Source: Bordetella parapertussis
GTDB lineage: Bacteria; Pseudomonadota; Gammaproteobacteria; Burkholderiales; Burkholderiaceae_B
Length of the DNA stretch: 64,000 bases
NCBI GenBank assembly: GCA_945865935.1
Contig: CAMBFI010000007.1
Location: 84,339-148,338, forward strand
Direction: 5' to 3'
Shown here: positions 52,172-60,357 of the stretch, one piece after another
Layout of the letters: the number at the start of each line of letters is the position of its first letter
Numbering within the stretch: position 1 is the stretch's first letter
Made by a program: the position numbers and the translations under genes
The notes under the pieces: generated by a model
What the model was told of the DNA's origin: nothing
The model's input: only the letters and a program-made list of their open reading frames with translations
The model's database searches: none

Positions 52172-52540
52172 TTACACTTCTTCCCAGTCGTCGTGCACTA
52201 TGGGGTCACCCGACACATCCCACACCATCGAATGGTATTGCACCTCAAACCACTGCCGAAACATCCCTAGAGTACGACGCTCTGGCCACATGCTTTCATC
52301 TACAAACCAAGAAAACAGGAATTGTGTAAATATTGCATCCCAACGTCGTTCAGCCCAGCGCTGTGCTGCCTCTGGCGTTTCGACCTTACCCTCCGGAATA
52401 AGAAAAGCGTCTTGCTCTTGCCGAAAAGCGTCAAGCGTGAGGTGAGTCATAGGCTCTGGGTCTACACGCAAGATCCAGTCGAGTGCGGGCTGCTTAGGTA
52501 GCAGCACAATCAGATTGCGATTTATTAGCGCACGTTTCAT
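52172..52540 (-). CDS. Hypothetical protein
   Basis: 122 residues, soluble, rich in tryptophan and acidic residues (AERRWDAIFTQFLFSWF near 64-80 and WPERRTLGMFRQWF near 85-98). The opening INRNLIVLLPKQPALDWI recalls small uncharacterised proteins of Burkholderiales and Xanthomonadales. No catalytic motif is seen. AGGAG-type site (AAGGCTCCT on the other strand) before the ATG. It lies upstream of the hydrolase gene with a 13-base gap and may be co-transcribed. Confidence 0.65.
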   Translation of the reverse strand: MKRALINRNLIVLLPKQPALDWILRVDPEPMTHLTLDAFRQEQDAFLIPEGKVETPEAAQRWAERRWDAIFTQFLFSWFVDESMWPERRTLGMFRQWFEVQYHSMVWDVSGDPIVHDDWEEV

Positions 52541-52601
52541 AGGAGCCTTTCAAACTATTAAAAAACAGCAAGATCAAGAGGATTTACAAACTTTTACAGC
52601 C

Positions 52602-54206
52602 CTACCTGGCATACACAACACCCGCCCCGCCCCTCGGATCCGCACCACCGCGCATACGACCACCAATCGTAGAGATCACATGCGCGCGCGACATGCTCGG
52701 TTCAAAGCTATACGCACTCTGATGAACCGTATGCCCCAGCGCACGTAACTCTTTAACCACCGAGCGCGATACCGTCGCTTCGGTATGTATCCCTAAGCCC
52801 TCGCAATGGATACGCGGCACCGTGACGGCCTCCACCGGCGACATCCCAAAATCCACGATATTCAAAATAGACTGCAAGGTCGCGCTAATGATCACGCTCC
52901 CGCCTGGCGCACCGGCCAACAGCACCGGCTTACCATCCTTAAGCAACATCGTCGGCACCATACCCGTGGTGCGCGCTTTACCGGGCGCCATGGAATTCTT
53001 TTTATTTGGAACCGGATCAAAGAGCTTCATGGAGTTGTTGTAGTTAAAGCCCAAGCCTGGCGTCACCACACCGGCGGCTGTCCCCAGGGTATGCGTCATC
53101 GACACGGCATTACCCTCCGCATCCATGACACAGACATGGGTGGTGCATCCTGGAGGTGCTTCTTCTTGCCCGCCCGCATAGTGGCCGCTCTTGATGCGGT
53201 CCGCCCAATAGGCGGCACGCTTTTTAGAAATCAGCATATCGGTCGGTACTTCCGCAAAACGCGGGTCACCCAAATAGGCATTGCGATCCACGTGTGCAGC
53301 TGCCATGGCGCGTGCAACTAAATCGATGTGGCGTGCCGAGCCATGGTCCAGAGCACTTAAATCAAAGTGTTCAAGTATCTGCAACATTTCAATTAAGGTG
53401 GCTCCACTACCTGGTGGCGGATTCGAGCGGACTTCATAGCCACGGTAATGCCCCACTAACGGAGCGCTCTCTTCAGGCTGATAGTCTGCCAAGTCTTGTC
53501 GGGTCACGAACGAACCGTTTTGTTCTAGATCGCGGGCGATCTCGTCGCCCAGGGCACCTTGATGAAACTCTCGCCAACCGCCTTTGGCCAAACGCTCTAA
53601 GGTATGGGCATAGTCAGGTAAGCGCATCACATCACCCACCTTGAACAAACGCCCGTCGGGATGCAGATAGACCCGCGCACACTCGGCCGTCTTGCGGATC
53701 CGTGTCAGGCCATCCGGAATACCGGGCTGGGCGTAACCGCTCCAGACACTCGCCAAGTTAGGTGTCACCAAAATACCTTCATTGGCTTGCGCAATGGCCG
53801 GAGCGATCAAATCCGCCCAAGGTATGGAGCCGAGCTTTTCATGAAAAAGCCCCAAGCCTGCAGGTGTGCCAGGCGTCATGATGGCGGTATAGCCGATCTC
53901 GCTGCGGAAGTCATCGAACAGACTATAGCCAGAAATCGGTGTACGGCCCTTGCAGTCTTTTTCCCACATATCGGGCCGTACCTTGGAGCCCGCGCGGTTA
54001 TAGAAGTCGATCATCCCGCTGGTGCCCGTGGCCGCATGGAAGTAATGCAGCGTCCCCATCCCGCCCAAGCCACACATAAAGGGATCGTTCACCATTTGCG
54101 AGAACGCAGTCGCCAAGGCCGCGTCAAAGGCGTTACCGCCCTTCTCGAGTATCTCTGCCCCCACCTCCGCAGCACGCGGCTGCGGACATACGACTACGCC
54201 TTTCAT
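52602..54206 (-). CDS. Gamma-glutamyltransferase family protein
   Basis: A 534-residue N-terminal-nucleophile hydrolase of the gamma-glutamyltranspeptidase family. The autoprocessing site is Thr355 in PPGCTTHVCVMD, followed by GNAVSMTHTLG and, later, NNSMKLFDP. The start MKGVVVCPQP lacks any export signal, so it is cytoplasmic, unlike classical Ggt. Such forms (YwrD-like or cephalosporin-acylase-like) often act on amides or acylated amino acids. The first 15 codons and leader are repeated at 60184-60279. Fusion of the two subunits before cleavage is normal. Confidence 0.88.
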   Translation of the reverse strand: MKGVVVCPQPRAAEVGAEILEKGGNAFDAALATAFSQMVNDPFMCGLGGMGTLHYFHAATGTSGMIDFYNRAGSKVRPDMWEKDCKGRTPISGYSLFDDFRSEIGYTAIMTPGTPAGLGLFHEKLGSIPWADLIAPAIAQANEGILVTPNLASVWSGYAQPGIPDGLTRIRKTAECARVYLHPDGRLFKVGDVMRLPDYAHTLERLAKGGWREFHQGALGDEIARDLEQNGSFVTRQDLADYQPEESAPLVGHYRGYEVRSNPPPGSGATLIEMLQILEHFDLSALDHGSARHIDLVARAMAAAHVDRNAYLGDPRFAEVPTDMLISKKRAAYWADRIKSGHYAGGQEEAPPGCTTHVCVMDAEGNAVSMTHTLGTAAGVVTPGLGFNYNNSMKLFDPVPNKKNSMAPGKARTTGMVPTMLLKDGKPVLLAGAPGGSVIISATLQSILNIVDFGMSPVEAVTVPRIHCEGLGIHTEATVSRSVVKELRALGHTVHQSAYSFEPSMSRAHVISTIGGRMRGGADPRGGAGVVYAR

Positions 54207-54256
54207 GAGATCTCCCGTATTTTCTGATCGTTTAAATCAAAATTAACACGGTTTGC
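54163..54256 (-). repeat. Direct repeat, copy A (ggt 5' end and leader)
   Basis: This 94-bp stretch (first 15 codons of the gamma-glutamyltransferase gene plus 50 bases of leader) recurs at 60188-60279 in the same orientation. The coding 44 bases match at 40 positions, and the leader is alike down to ATTAA-CGGTTTGC. The two copies bracket the LLM/AtuA module. Confidence 0.75.
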
Positions 54257-54264
54257 TCAGTCGC

Positions 54265-55647
54265 TTATTTCTTGTTTGGAAAGGCGTGCGCCTTCCAGTC
54301 TCCACTATTTGCATAAGGTAAGCCGAGATTCGATCTAAGTGTGTCGCCCTCATAATCGGTCCGGTAGAGGCCTCTGCGTTGCAGCTCGGGAACAACTAGT
54401 CGCACGAAGTCCTCATAAGACCCCGGCATATGCGTTGGCGCTAAAACAAAACCATCGCATCCGCCCTCTGTAAACCATTGCTCCATTTCATCGGCCACAG
54501 TCTTGGGTGAGCCAATAAAGACATTGAACTCTCTCAATCTGGCGCGATTTGAATATTCAACAAAATCACGAACAGACGGATTCGGCTTGCCACTCAGGGT
54601 AACGACACGGTCCCTAAATGCCTGCCAACCCGACACAGCCGCCATATCGTCATCAGACAATGGTTCCTCATAATCGCGTGTTGAAAAATCGTAGTTCAAC
54701 ACCTCACAAATTAATGCGAGCGCATCTTCTGGCTTTGCTAATTTGTCCATGTACTCAAATTTCTTCTGCGCTAATTCATCCGTTTCCGCAACGACTACGT
54801 ATATGGCTGTCGCAATTTGTACTTTTTCGGGATCACGGCCCGCCTCTGCGATGGTCGCTTTCATATCGGCATACTGTTTTTTTGCAATCTTCAAATTCGG
54901 ATACACGACAAAAATAAGTTCTGCCCATCTTGCTGCAAAGGCCTTACCGCGGCCACTCTGACCGGCCTGTAACAAAACAGGTTGGCCTTGAGGCGATCTT
55001 GGCACTGTAAAAGGCCCACGCGAATTAAAGAACTTCCCCTTATGATCCAGCCGTTTAACTTTGTCGGGATGCGCGAACAAGCCACTTTCCTTGTCAACAA
55101 CTAATGACTCCTCCTCCCACGTGTCCCAATGGCCGAGTGTCGTTTCAAGAAATTCGTCAGCGCGGTCATAGCGCAAATCATGCTCTAAGTGGCTGTCTTG
55201 GCCGAAGTTTGCTGCCTCGGAATTATTGAGTGACGTGACCACGTTCCAAGCCACCCGTCCTTTGGTCATGAGATCGAGCGTTGCAAACAATCGTGCGACG
55301 TGAAAAGGTTCGTAGTAGGTTGTTGAGTACGTTGCACCCAAGCCAAGTTTGGTCGTGACACCAGCCATTGCGCCCAAAACGATCGTTGGATCGAGCTTTG
55401 TTGCACGAATACCATGTGCGACCGTGTCGCGATGATCTCCAGAATAAATATCCGGCATCGCCAAGCGATCGTCAAAAAAAGCCATATGAAATTTCCCCTC
55501 TTCCAACACACGAGCAATGCGCTGGTAGTACTCAGGGGTCAAGAAATCCGTCATGGTTGAAGCATGACGCCAGCTTCCAGGATATATCGAGCAGTTTTGA
55601 GCCTGCAGAAAGCCGATCATGGTCATCTTTCTTGATGATTGATTCAT
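54265..55647 (-). CDS. LLM class flavin-dependent monooxygenase (NtaA/SnaA/DszA type)
   Basis: A 460-residue reduced-flavin-dependent monooxygenase of the luciferase-like NtaA/SnaA/DszA family, full length. The features are PGSWRHAS near 22-29, the FMN region ATKLGLGATYSTTYYEPFHVAR, GRVAWNVVTSLNN near 135-147, and PVLLQAGQSGRGKAFAAR near 220-237. It oxidises an organic substrate using FMNH2 from a separate reductase; a flavin reductase gene is in the same module. AAGGA stands six bases before the ATG. Last gene of the DUF4387, AtuA, Bug, reductase group on this strand. Confidence 0.87.
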   Translation of the reverse strand: MNQSSRKMTMIGFLQAQNCSIYPGSWRHASTMTDFLTPEYYQRIARVLEEGKFHMAFFDDRLAMPDIYSGDHRDTVAHGIRATKLDPTIVLGAMAGVTTKLGLGATYSTTYYEPFHVARLFATLDLMTKGRVAWNVVTSLNNSEAANFGQDSHLEHDLRYDRADEFLETTLGHWDTWEEESLVVDKESGLFAHPDKVKRLDHKGKFFNSRGPFTVPRSPQGQPVLLQAGQSGRGKAFAARWAELIFVVYPNLKIAKKQYADMKATIAEAGRDPEKVQIATAIYVVVAETDELAQKKFEYMDKLAKPEDALALICEVLNYDFSTRDYEEPLSDDDMAAVSGWQAFRDRVVTLSGKPNPSVRDFVEYSNRARLREFNVFIGSPKTVADEMEQWFTEGGCDGFVLAPTHMPGSYEDFVRLVVPELQRRGLYRTDYEGDTLRSNLGLPYANSGDWKAHAFPNKK

Positions 55648-55691
55648 TTTAAATCCTTAAGAATAAATAATTTGCCCGAAGCAACTTCGCT

Positions 55692-56003
55692 TTAGTCAGG
55701 AATATCAACATAAAGTATTGGGGCATGCTGCTGAGCGCCATACACATCGCGATCGTCGATGGAGCCGGCTGAGTGAAGTCGAGGCAACGTCGCTTTAAAG
55801 GCATTGGCTGCCGGATAGGGCGTAAACAACACGTCACTTTCCTTGACTTTGTAAAGTTGCGCAAACAAGGCCGCATTCAAAATACCCGTTGCAGCAACTC
55901 GATCAAATAAAGCTCTCGAGCTGAAAATGACGTCGATCGTTAAATCAAATGGTCCAGCATTTTTGCTTTTACAGACACTTGCCAGGTCGATTAACCGTGT
56001 CAT
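55692..56003 (-). CDS. DUF4387 domain protein
   Basis: A 103-residue DUF4387 protein. The family opening LIDLASVCKSKNAGPFDLTIDV and the NAFKATLPR region are visible. DUF4387 is found almost always beside AtuA/DUF1446 and is probably its small partner. Its ATG overlaps the AtuA stop (ATGA). Function unknown; suspected part of an acyl-CoA or citronellate-type degradation complex. Confidence 0.87.
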   Translation of the reverse strand: MTRLIDLASVCKSKNAGPFDLTIDVIFSSRALFDRVAATGILNAALFAQLYKVKESDVLFTPYPAANAFKATLPRLHSAGSIDDRDVYGAQQHAPILYVDIPD

Positions 56004-57373
56004 TTCTTTTCTCCTACCATCTGATATTCAATCGGGAAAAGTCCGTACGGGTCATCCGCCTCAACAATGTGATAGACGTTGAACACGTACGCAGCGCCCA
56101 GCTCTATATCGGAGGGCGAGAACGGAATCGCCATATTTCCCTCTTTACACAAGCGCCCAGGAAAATCCGAATGCAATAAAGTCAGTCGAACGATCCCCAT
56201 TACCGCATTCGCTTCATCCTGTGTCTTCGCAATCACCTCTGCGACGAAACACATTTCATGGGGAACTTGGTCCTGCAGTGGCTCTCTATTTGCCATGACA
56301 CCGTCGCGCCCATAACTGCGAATTGAGAGCTGATAGTCACTCGTCTTAACGCCAAAAGCAGTCGTTTTCTCTGCGATGAGGTCTCGCGCATTTTTTAAAT
56401 ACGCATCAATCCCGCGAATCAACACTGGATCGCGTGTCGCACATATCGTGATCGCTTTATACCCAGTGCGTCGCACACCCTCAAGCTTGATCGTATAGAC
56501 ATCAGACGGCTTCCATACCATCCCGCTCACTCGAACAACTCGTTCAGACACTTGCTCAAATTTGCAATGCTCTGTGTCGAGCATGCCACCTGGCTCTAAG
56601 TGATGAATCGGACTGGGATTCTCATGTAGCGCAAAGTTTGCGACAGATAACACCGTGCATTTTTGTGCCGAGTTGGTGGGCTCTAATTCGACATAGCTCG
56701 GCGTCACACGTGCTAACAGACACCCTTCTTTTTTAGGCACGGCAGGCTCTGAGCCACACTCCAGCATCTTCCCCGAATACCAAGCCTGTGCAGGTGGAAT
56801 ACCGCCGCGAATCGCTACGGCTGCCCAAGGCGCAGGGTCAGTGCTACGCCCAGCCAAGATGACCTGTGCACCTTCATCAAGTGCCCGGATATAAGGCTCT
56901 GGCCCCATGAGCCCAACGATTCGTACTGCGGCATCGATCTCCTCATGTGTTAGGGCTGGTTGCTTCGACGCTGCACGCACCCTTCCCTCACTTACCCGCT
57001 TCTTGATGAAGGCAGGATCTTGTTCCGAACGAATTAAAGCAAGCTTGAACGTTAAATTCTCTTCGCTCGCAATTTCGTGCACTATTTCCGACATCATCTG
57101 TAGATGGGGCTCACCACCCGCCCCGCCTGAGGTACTGACGAAGACAGGCACATCCGCTTTTAAACCAGCAATTAGCATCAGTCTTAAGTCACGCTTCATC
57201 GCGAGGCGTGAACAGAAGGCCTTGCCATCTCCCAAATAAAATGGTCCTGGATCCGTGCTGCCACCGTCCGCCCCAATTGCATGGGGCTTCAGTAACATGC
57301 CAGCCTCCAGTGACGCCTCAGGGAATCCGTATCCAAGAATTGGCGTCACTGACAACATACGTACTTCTTTCAT
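56000..57373 (-). CDS. AtuA/DUF1446 family protein
   Basis: About 457 residues of the acyclic terpene utilisation AtuA (DUF1446) family. Typical stretches are GADGGSTDPGPFYLGDG near 31-47, TSGGAGGEPHLQMM near 82-95, and LAGRSTDPAPWAAVAIRGG near 185-203. In Pseudomonas the atu genes degrade citronellol, but the AtuA reaction itself is unclear. GAGG precedes ATG 57373; a GTG lies six bases upstream. It overlaps DUF4387 by four bases and follows the Bug gene by 8 bases. Confidence 0.88.
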   Translation of the reverse strand: MKEVRMLSVTPILGYGFPEASLEAGMLLKPHAIGADGGSTDPGPFYLGDGKAFCSRLAMKRDLRLMLIAGLKADVPVFVSTSGGAGGEPHLQMMSEIVHEIASEENLTFKLALIRSEQDPAFIKKRVSEGRVRAASKQPALTHEEIDAAVRIVGLMGPEPYIRALDEGAQVILAGRSTDPAPWAAVAIRGGIPPAQAWYSGKMLECGSEPAVPKKEGCLLARVTPSYVELEPTNSAQKCTVLSVANFALHENPSPIHHLEPGGMLDTEHCKFEQVSERVVRVSGMVWKPSDVYTIKLEGVRRTGYKAITICATRDPVLIRGIDAYLKNARDLIAEKTTAFGVKTSDYQLSIRSYGRDGVMANREPLQDQVPHEMCFVAEVIAKTQDEANAVMGIVRLTLLHSDFPGRLCKEGNMAIPFSPSDIELGAAYVFNVYHIVEADDPYGLFPIEYQMVGEKK

Positions 57374-57381
57374 CGCCACCT

Positions 57382-58365
57382 CTACTCAGGCTTCATGTTG
57401 AATTGCTGGGCTAATTTTTTTAGATTTTCAAAATTAGCTTTTTGCAAGGCGTTAAATTCATCAATTGAATTCGCAACCGGCACCGCGCCCTTGTCGATCA
57501 GAATGGCTTTCATTTCTGGTGTTTCGACGACTTCTTTCACCGCTTTTTGCATCGTCTCTAAAATGTTTCTAGGCGTACCGGCAGGCGCATACAAGCCATA
57601 GTTGACGTAGAAGTCATAGCGATCAAAGCCCTGCTCTTTTAATGTCGGTACGTTTGGCACTGCAGGGGAACGCTCATTGCCAGTGACCCCTAGCGCTTTC
57701 ATTCGACCAGATTGCAGATAAGGAATTGCGGCAAGGATGCTCGTTGGCGACATTGTCACCGTACCCGCCGCCACATCTACCAGCATCGGACCACTTCCTT
57801 TGTAGGGCACATGAATCACATCCAACTTCTCATTTGATGCGAGTGCTTGATTCAGCAATAGTGAAAATTTCTCAGAGTTTGCGAGCGAGCGCTTATTAGG
57901 CTCTTTGCGAGTACCCTCTACAAACTCCTTGATATTGTTCCCAGGTTGATCTGCCTTTGTCACAAAAATATAGGGCGACCGCGCAATCAGCGTCACGCCA
58001 GTCATATCTTTAAACGTGTCGTACGGCAAAGTCTTATAAAGGAGCGGATTCATGATGTGGCTATCGACAGCCATCAAGTAGGTGTATCCATCAGGTTTAG
58101 AGGTCGCCACAACAGCGGTACCAATCACTCCATCAGCGCCCGGACGATTTTCGACAATGATGCTTTGGCCTAATTTTTTAGCCAATCGATCGGCGATATT
58201 TCGAGTCAAAATATCAGTTCCGCCGCCGGTTCCATAGGGAACGATAATTCTGATTGGTTTATCTGGATAGCCTTGCGCGACAGACTGGGTAGAAGCAATC
58301 GTCCCACCTAGGCCAGCGATCAATGCGACTGCCGATAACACTTGTTTGAATAGTTTTGTTTTCAT
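57382..58365 (-). CDS. Bug/TctC-type receptor
   Basis: A 327-residue Bug-family periplasmic receptor. The signal peptide ends near QSVAQGY. The motifs are RIIVPYGTGGGTDILTR, VENRPGADGVIGTAVV and HVPYKGSGPMLVDVAAG. The start is ATG 58365 with GGAGA upstream; an earlier in-frame start would add 16 residues before the basic signal region. It probably imports or senses the substrate of the AtuA/LLM module. No TctA/TctB partner is visible. Confidence 0.9.
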   Translation of the reverse strand: MKTKLFKQVLSAVALIAGLGGTIASTQSVAQGYPDKPIRIIVPYGTGGGTDILTRNIADRLAKKLGQSIIVENRPGADGVIGTAVVATSKPDGYTYLMAVDSHIMNPLLYKTLPYDTFKDMTGVTLIARSPYIFVTKADQPGNNIKEFVEGTRKEPNKRSLANSEKFSLLLNQALASNEKLDVIHVPYKGSGPMLVDVAAGTVTMSPTSILAAIPYLQSGRMKALGVTGNERSPAVPNVPTLKEQGFDRYDFYVNYGLYAPAGTPRNILETMQKAVKEVVETPEMKAILIDKGAVPVANSIDEFNALQKANFENLKKLAQQFNMKPE

Positions 58366-58498
58366 TTTAATTGTCTCCGTAAGTTCTACTGTTAGTTTAA
58401 GAACGGGATTCACTCGTTGCTACAGGTGTTGCGCTTGCAAGATATTCCAACGACGTGTGTCAAGCTTTGGAACATATACCCACTTTACATCTCTTTTT

Positions 58499-59041
58499 TT
58501 AACGGTTAGCGGCGAGCTTCACGTATCCGCCTTTATAGAAAACTAAGGAACTACTTTCGTGGACAGCCTCGAAATGTTCAACTTTTCCAATAAATATGAT
58601 GTGATCGCCAGCATCATGTTTACTAAAGGTGGTGCACTGAAACCGAGCCACACAATGCTCGATCAACGGTAAATCTAAGTGGCCAGACGTCCACGCCACA
58701 TTTTCAAACTTCTTTTCAATACTAGTGGTTGCGAATCGTTGCGACAAGTGGTCCTGATCCTCCGCCAATACGTTAATCGCAAATGACTCCGTTTCGCGAA
58801 ATATTTCGATGGACTTACTCGCCTTACGCATGCTCCATAGAACTAACGGAGGTTCAAGGGAAACAGAAGTAAAGGAGTTGCAGGTGAGTCCCGCAGGCTC
58901 GGCAGAGCTGTCCCGCGTCGTGATAATGGCCACCCCTGTAGGAAAGACGCCCATTGCCCGCCGGTATTCTTTTGTATCGAACGGCTCCGTCTGGGTCGAT
59001 TCCCGGCTTTGTTCAACGGTGGGGGTTGTCGTATATGTCAC
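58499..59041 (-). CDS. Flavin reductase family protein
   Basis: A 180-residue FMN-dependent NAD(P)H:flavin reductase of the RutF/HpaC-like family. The features are RAMGVFPTGVAIITTRD near 28-44, GLTCNSFTSVSLEPPLVLWS near 51-70, and FAINVLAEDQ near 87-96. It supplies reduced flavin to the LLM monooxygenase of the same module. It starts with GTG 59041, with GAGG nine bases before it. First gene of the minus-strand module, divergent from the LysR gene. Confidence 0.88.
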   Translation of the reverse strand: MTYTTTPTVEQSRESTQTEPFDTKEYRRAMGVFPTGVAIITTRDSSAEPAGLTCNSFTSVSLEPPLVLWSMRKASKSIEIFRETESFAINVLAEDQDHLSQRFATTSIEKKFENVAWTSGHLDLPLIEHCVARFQCTTFSKHDAGDHIIFIGKVEHFEAVHESSSLVFYKGGYVKLAANR

Positions 59042-59224
59042 TTTTTTTCGCCTCTACTCATCATTTGCCACTTGGGTGACCTCGGTCACGCAACACCCAG
59101 TGTCCGGCTAAAACCCTCAGCCCTTTTGGTTTAGTGCAGTCAGTATCAGGCGGAAAAATTATTCTTACAATTCGTGATATCTGATAGACTTATAAGGTAA
59201 ACAAATAAATAGAGAAGAACAAAA

Positions 59225-60172
59225 TTGCCGGCATCACACCCAATAAGTGGATCTGATTCACACTCACTTCGAATTGATCTCATTGAATTAGAGACCTTTA
59301 TCGCGGTTGTCGATCTTGGAAGCTTTAGCCAGGCAGCCTTGCGTATGCATGTGTCGCAACCATCCGTGACTGCTCGTATCCAGCGTCTTGAAGACCGCCT
59401 TGGCGTTAAATTGCTTCTCCGCACCACCCGCAGGATGGAGCCAACCAAAGATGGCCTCAGACTCTTTGAGCAGAGTCAGATCGCGTTATCCGGTCTACAA
59501 GCAATTGTGAAAGAGTTTGAAACCCGAACAAAGCGGGGTAGCCATAGGATTGTGATCGCGGCAACCCCCATGATTGCTGCGACAGCGTTGCCCAGTATTC
59601 TTAATGGCTATCAGAAACTGTACACCGATGTTCATATCCGTCTTCTCGATCTGCAATACCCCGAGGTAATCGACAAAGTACAGTCCGGCGAGGCTGATCT
59701 TGCAGTGATTGCCTTTGACGGCGACTCAAACAAGCTACGTTTTCAAACCCTTGCAGACGAAGAGCTATTGCTTGTCGTGCCAAGAGGGCATCCCTTAGCC
59801 AAATTTAAGGAAGTCGTACTTGAAAAAGTCCTTAAATATCCTCTACTGATATTGGACAGATACACAACGCTTATCCGTGTGATCGAAGAAGAGGGAAAAA
59901 AACGCAATCTGCCCATCCAATCTCTTCGCGAGGCTTCGCAACTAAACACATTGCTTGGCATGCTGGATGCAGGCAATGGGATTACTTTTCTTCCGAAATC
60001 GATGGCGCAGGCGAACGCAAAACACAAACGACCTACCCTCCGGGTTACAGATGTGACACTAGCAAGACGCTATGGAATAGTCGTACGTAAAAAACAAGAG
60101 ATCTCTAGCGCAACCCAAAGCTTCATCGACTACATCCACAAAGAGTACGCGAGGACACTGGGAAAAAATTAA
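59225..60172 (+). CDS. LysR family transcriptional regulator
   Basis: A 315-residue LysR regulator of normal length. The HTH (GSFSQAALRMHVSQPSVTAR, near 33-52) is followed by the effector domain. The start is TTG 59225 with AGAGAAG upstream. It is divergent from the flavin reductase gene and probably controls the whole LLM/AtuA module. Its stop lies 11 bases before the ggt pseudogene fragment, so the module boundary is sharp. Confidence 0.86.
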   Translation: MPASHPISGSDSHSLRIDLIELETFIAVVDLGSFSQAALRMHVSQPSVTARIQRLEDRLGVKLLLRTTRRMEPTKDGLRLFEQSQIALSGLQAIVKEFETRTKRGSHRIVIAATPMIAATALPSILNGYQKLYTDVHIRLLDLQYPEVIDKVQSGEADLAVIAFDGDSNKLRFQTLADEELLLVVPRGHPLAKFKEVVLEKVLKYPLLILDRYTTLIRVIEEEGKKRNLPIQSLREASQLNTLLGMLDAGNGITFLPKSMAQANAKHKRPTLRVTDVTLARRYGIVVRKKQEISSATQSFIDYIHKEYARTLGKN

Positions 60173-60183
60173 CAAGGCCTAAT

Positions 60184-60231
60184 TCAGACCTCCGCAGCGC
60201 GCGGCTGTGGAAATACCACTACGCCTTTCAT
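60184..60231 (-). pseudogene. 5' fragment of a second gamma-glutamyltransferase gene
   Basis: On the minus strand ATG 60231 opens MKGVVVFPQPRAAEV and then a TGA, against MKGVVVCPQPRAAEV in the intact gene at 54206. Only one of the 15 residues differs. The rest of the gene is missing, replaced by the LysR 3' end. Its leader is also repeated (60232-60279). Confidence 0.75.
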
Positions 60232-60279
60232 GTTGCCCCCTTGTTTTTGATTGTTTGAACGAAAATTAATACGGTTTGC
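60188..60279 (-). repeat. Direct repeat, copy B (ggt fragment and leader)
   Basis: A 92-bp match to 54163-54256, same orientation. It begins at the very codon where the ggt fragment ends and covers the whole leader. No IS-type inverted repeat or target duplication was seen at its edges. Confidence 0.75.
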
Positions 60280-60357
60280 GCTGCTCATCGAGAGCAATTC
60301 AAAATAGCGGATATGCGATTTGCAACGCGCACGCCTTTGGGTTGTCAAAATCCATAG

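Noticed and set aside
52806..54227. Plus-strand frames of 116-188 residues opposite the gamma-glutamyltransferase gene
   Set aside because: His/Arg-rich antisense readings of a clear enzyme gene, without ribosome sites.
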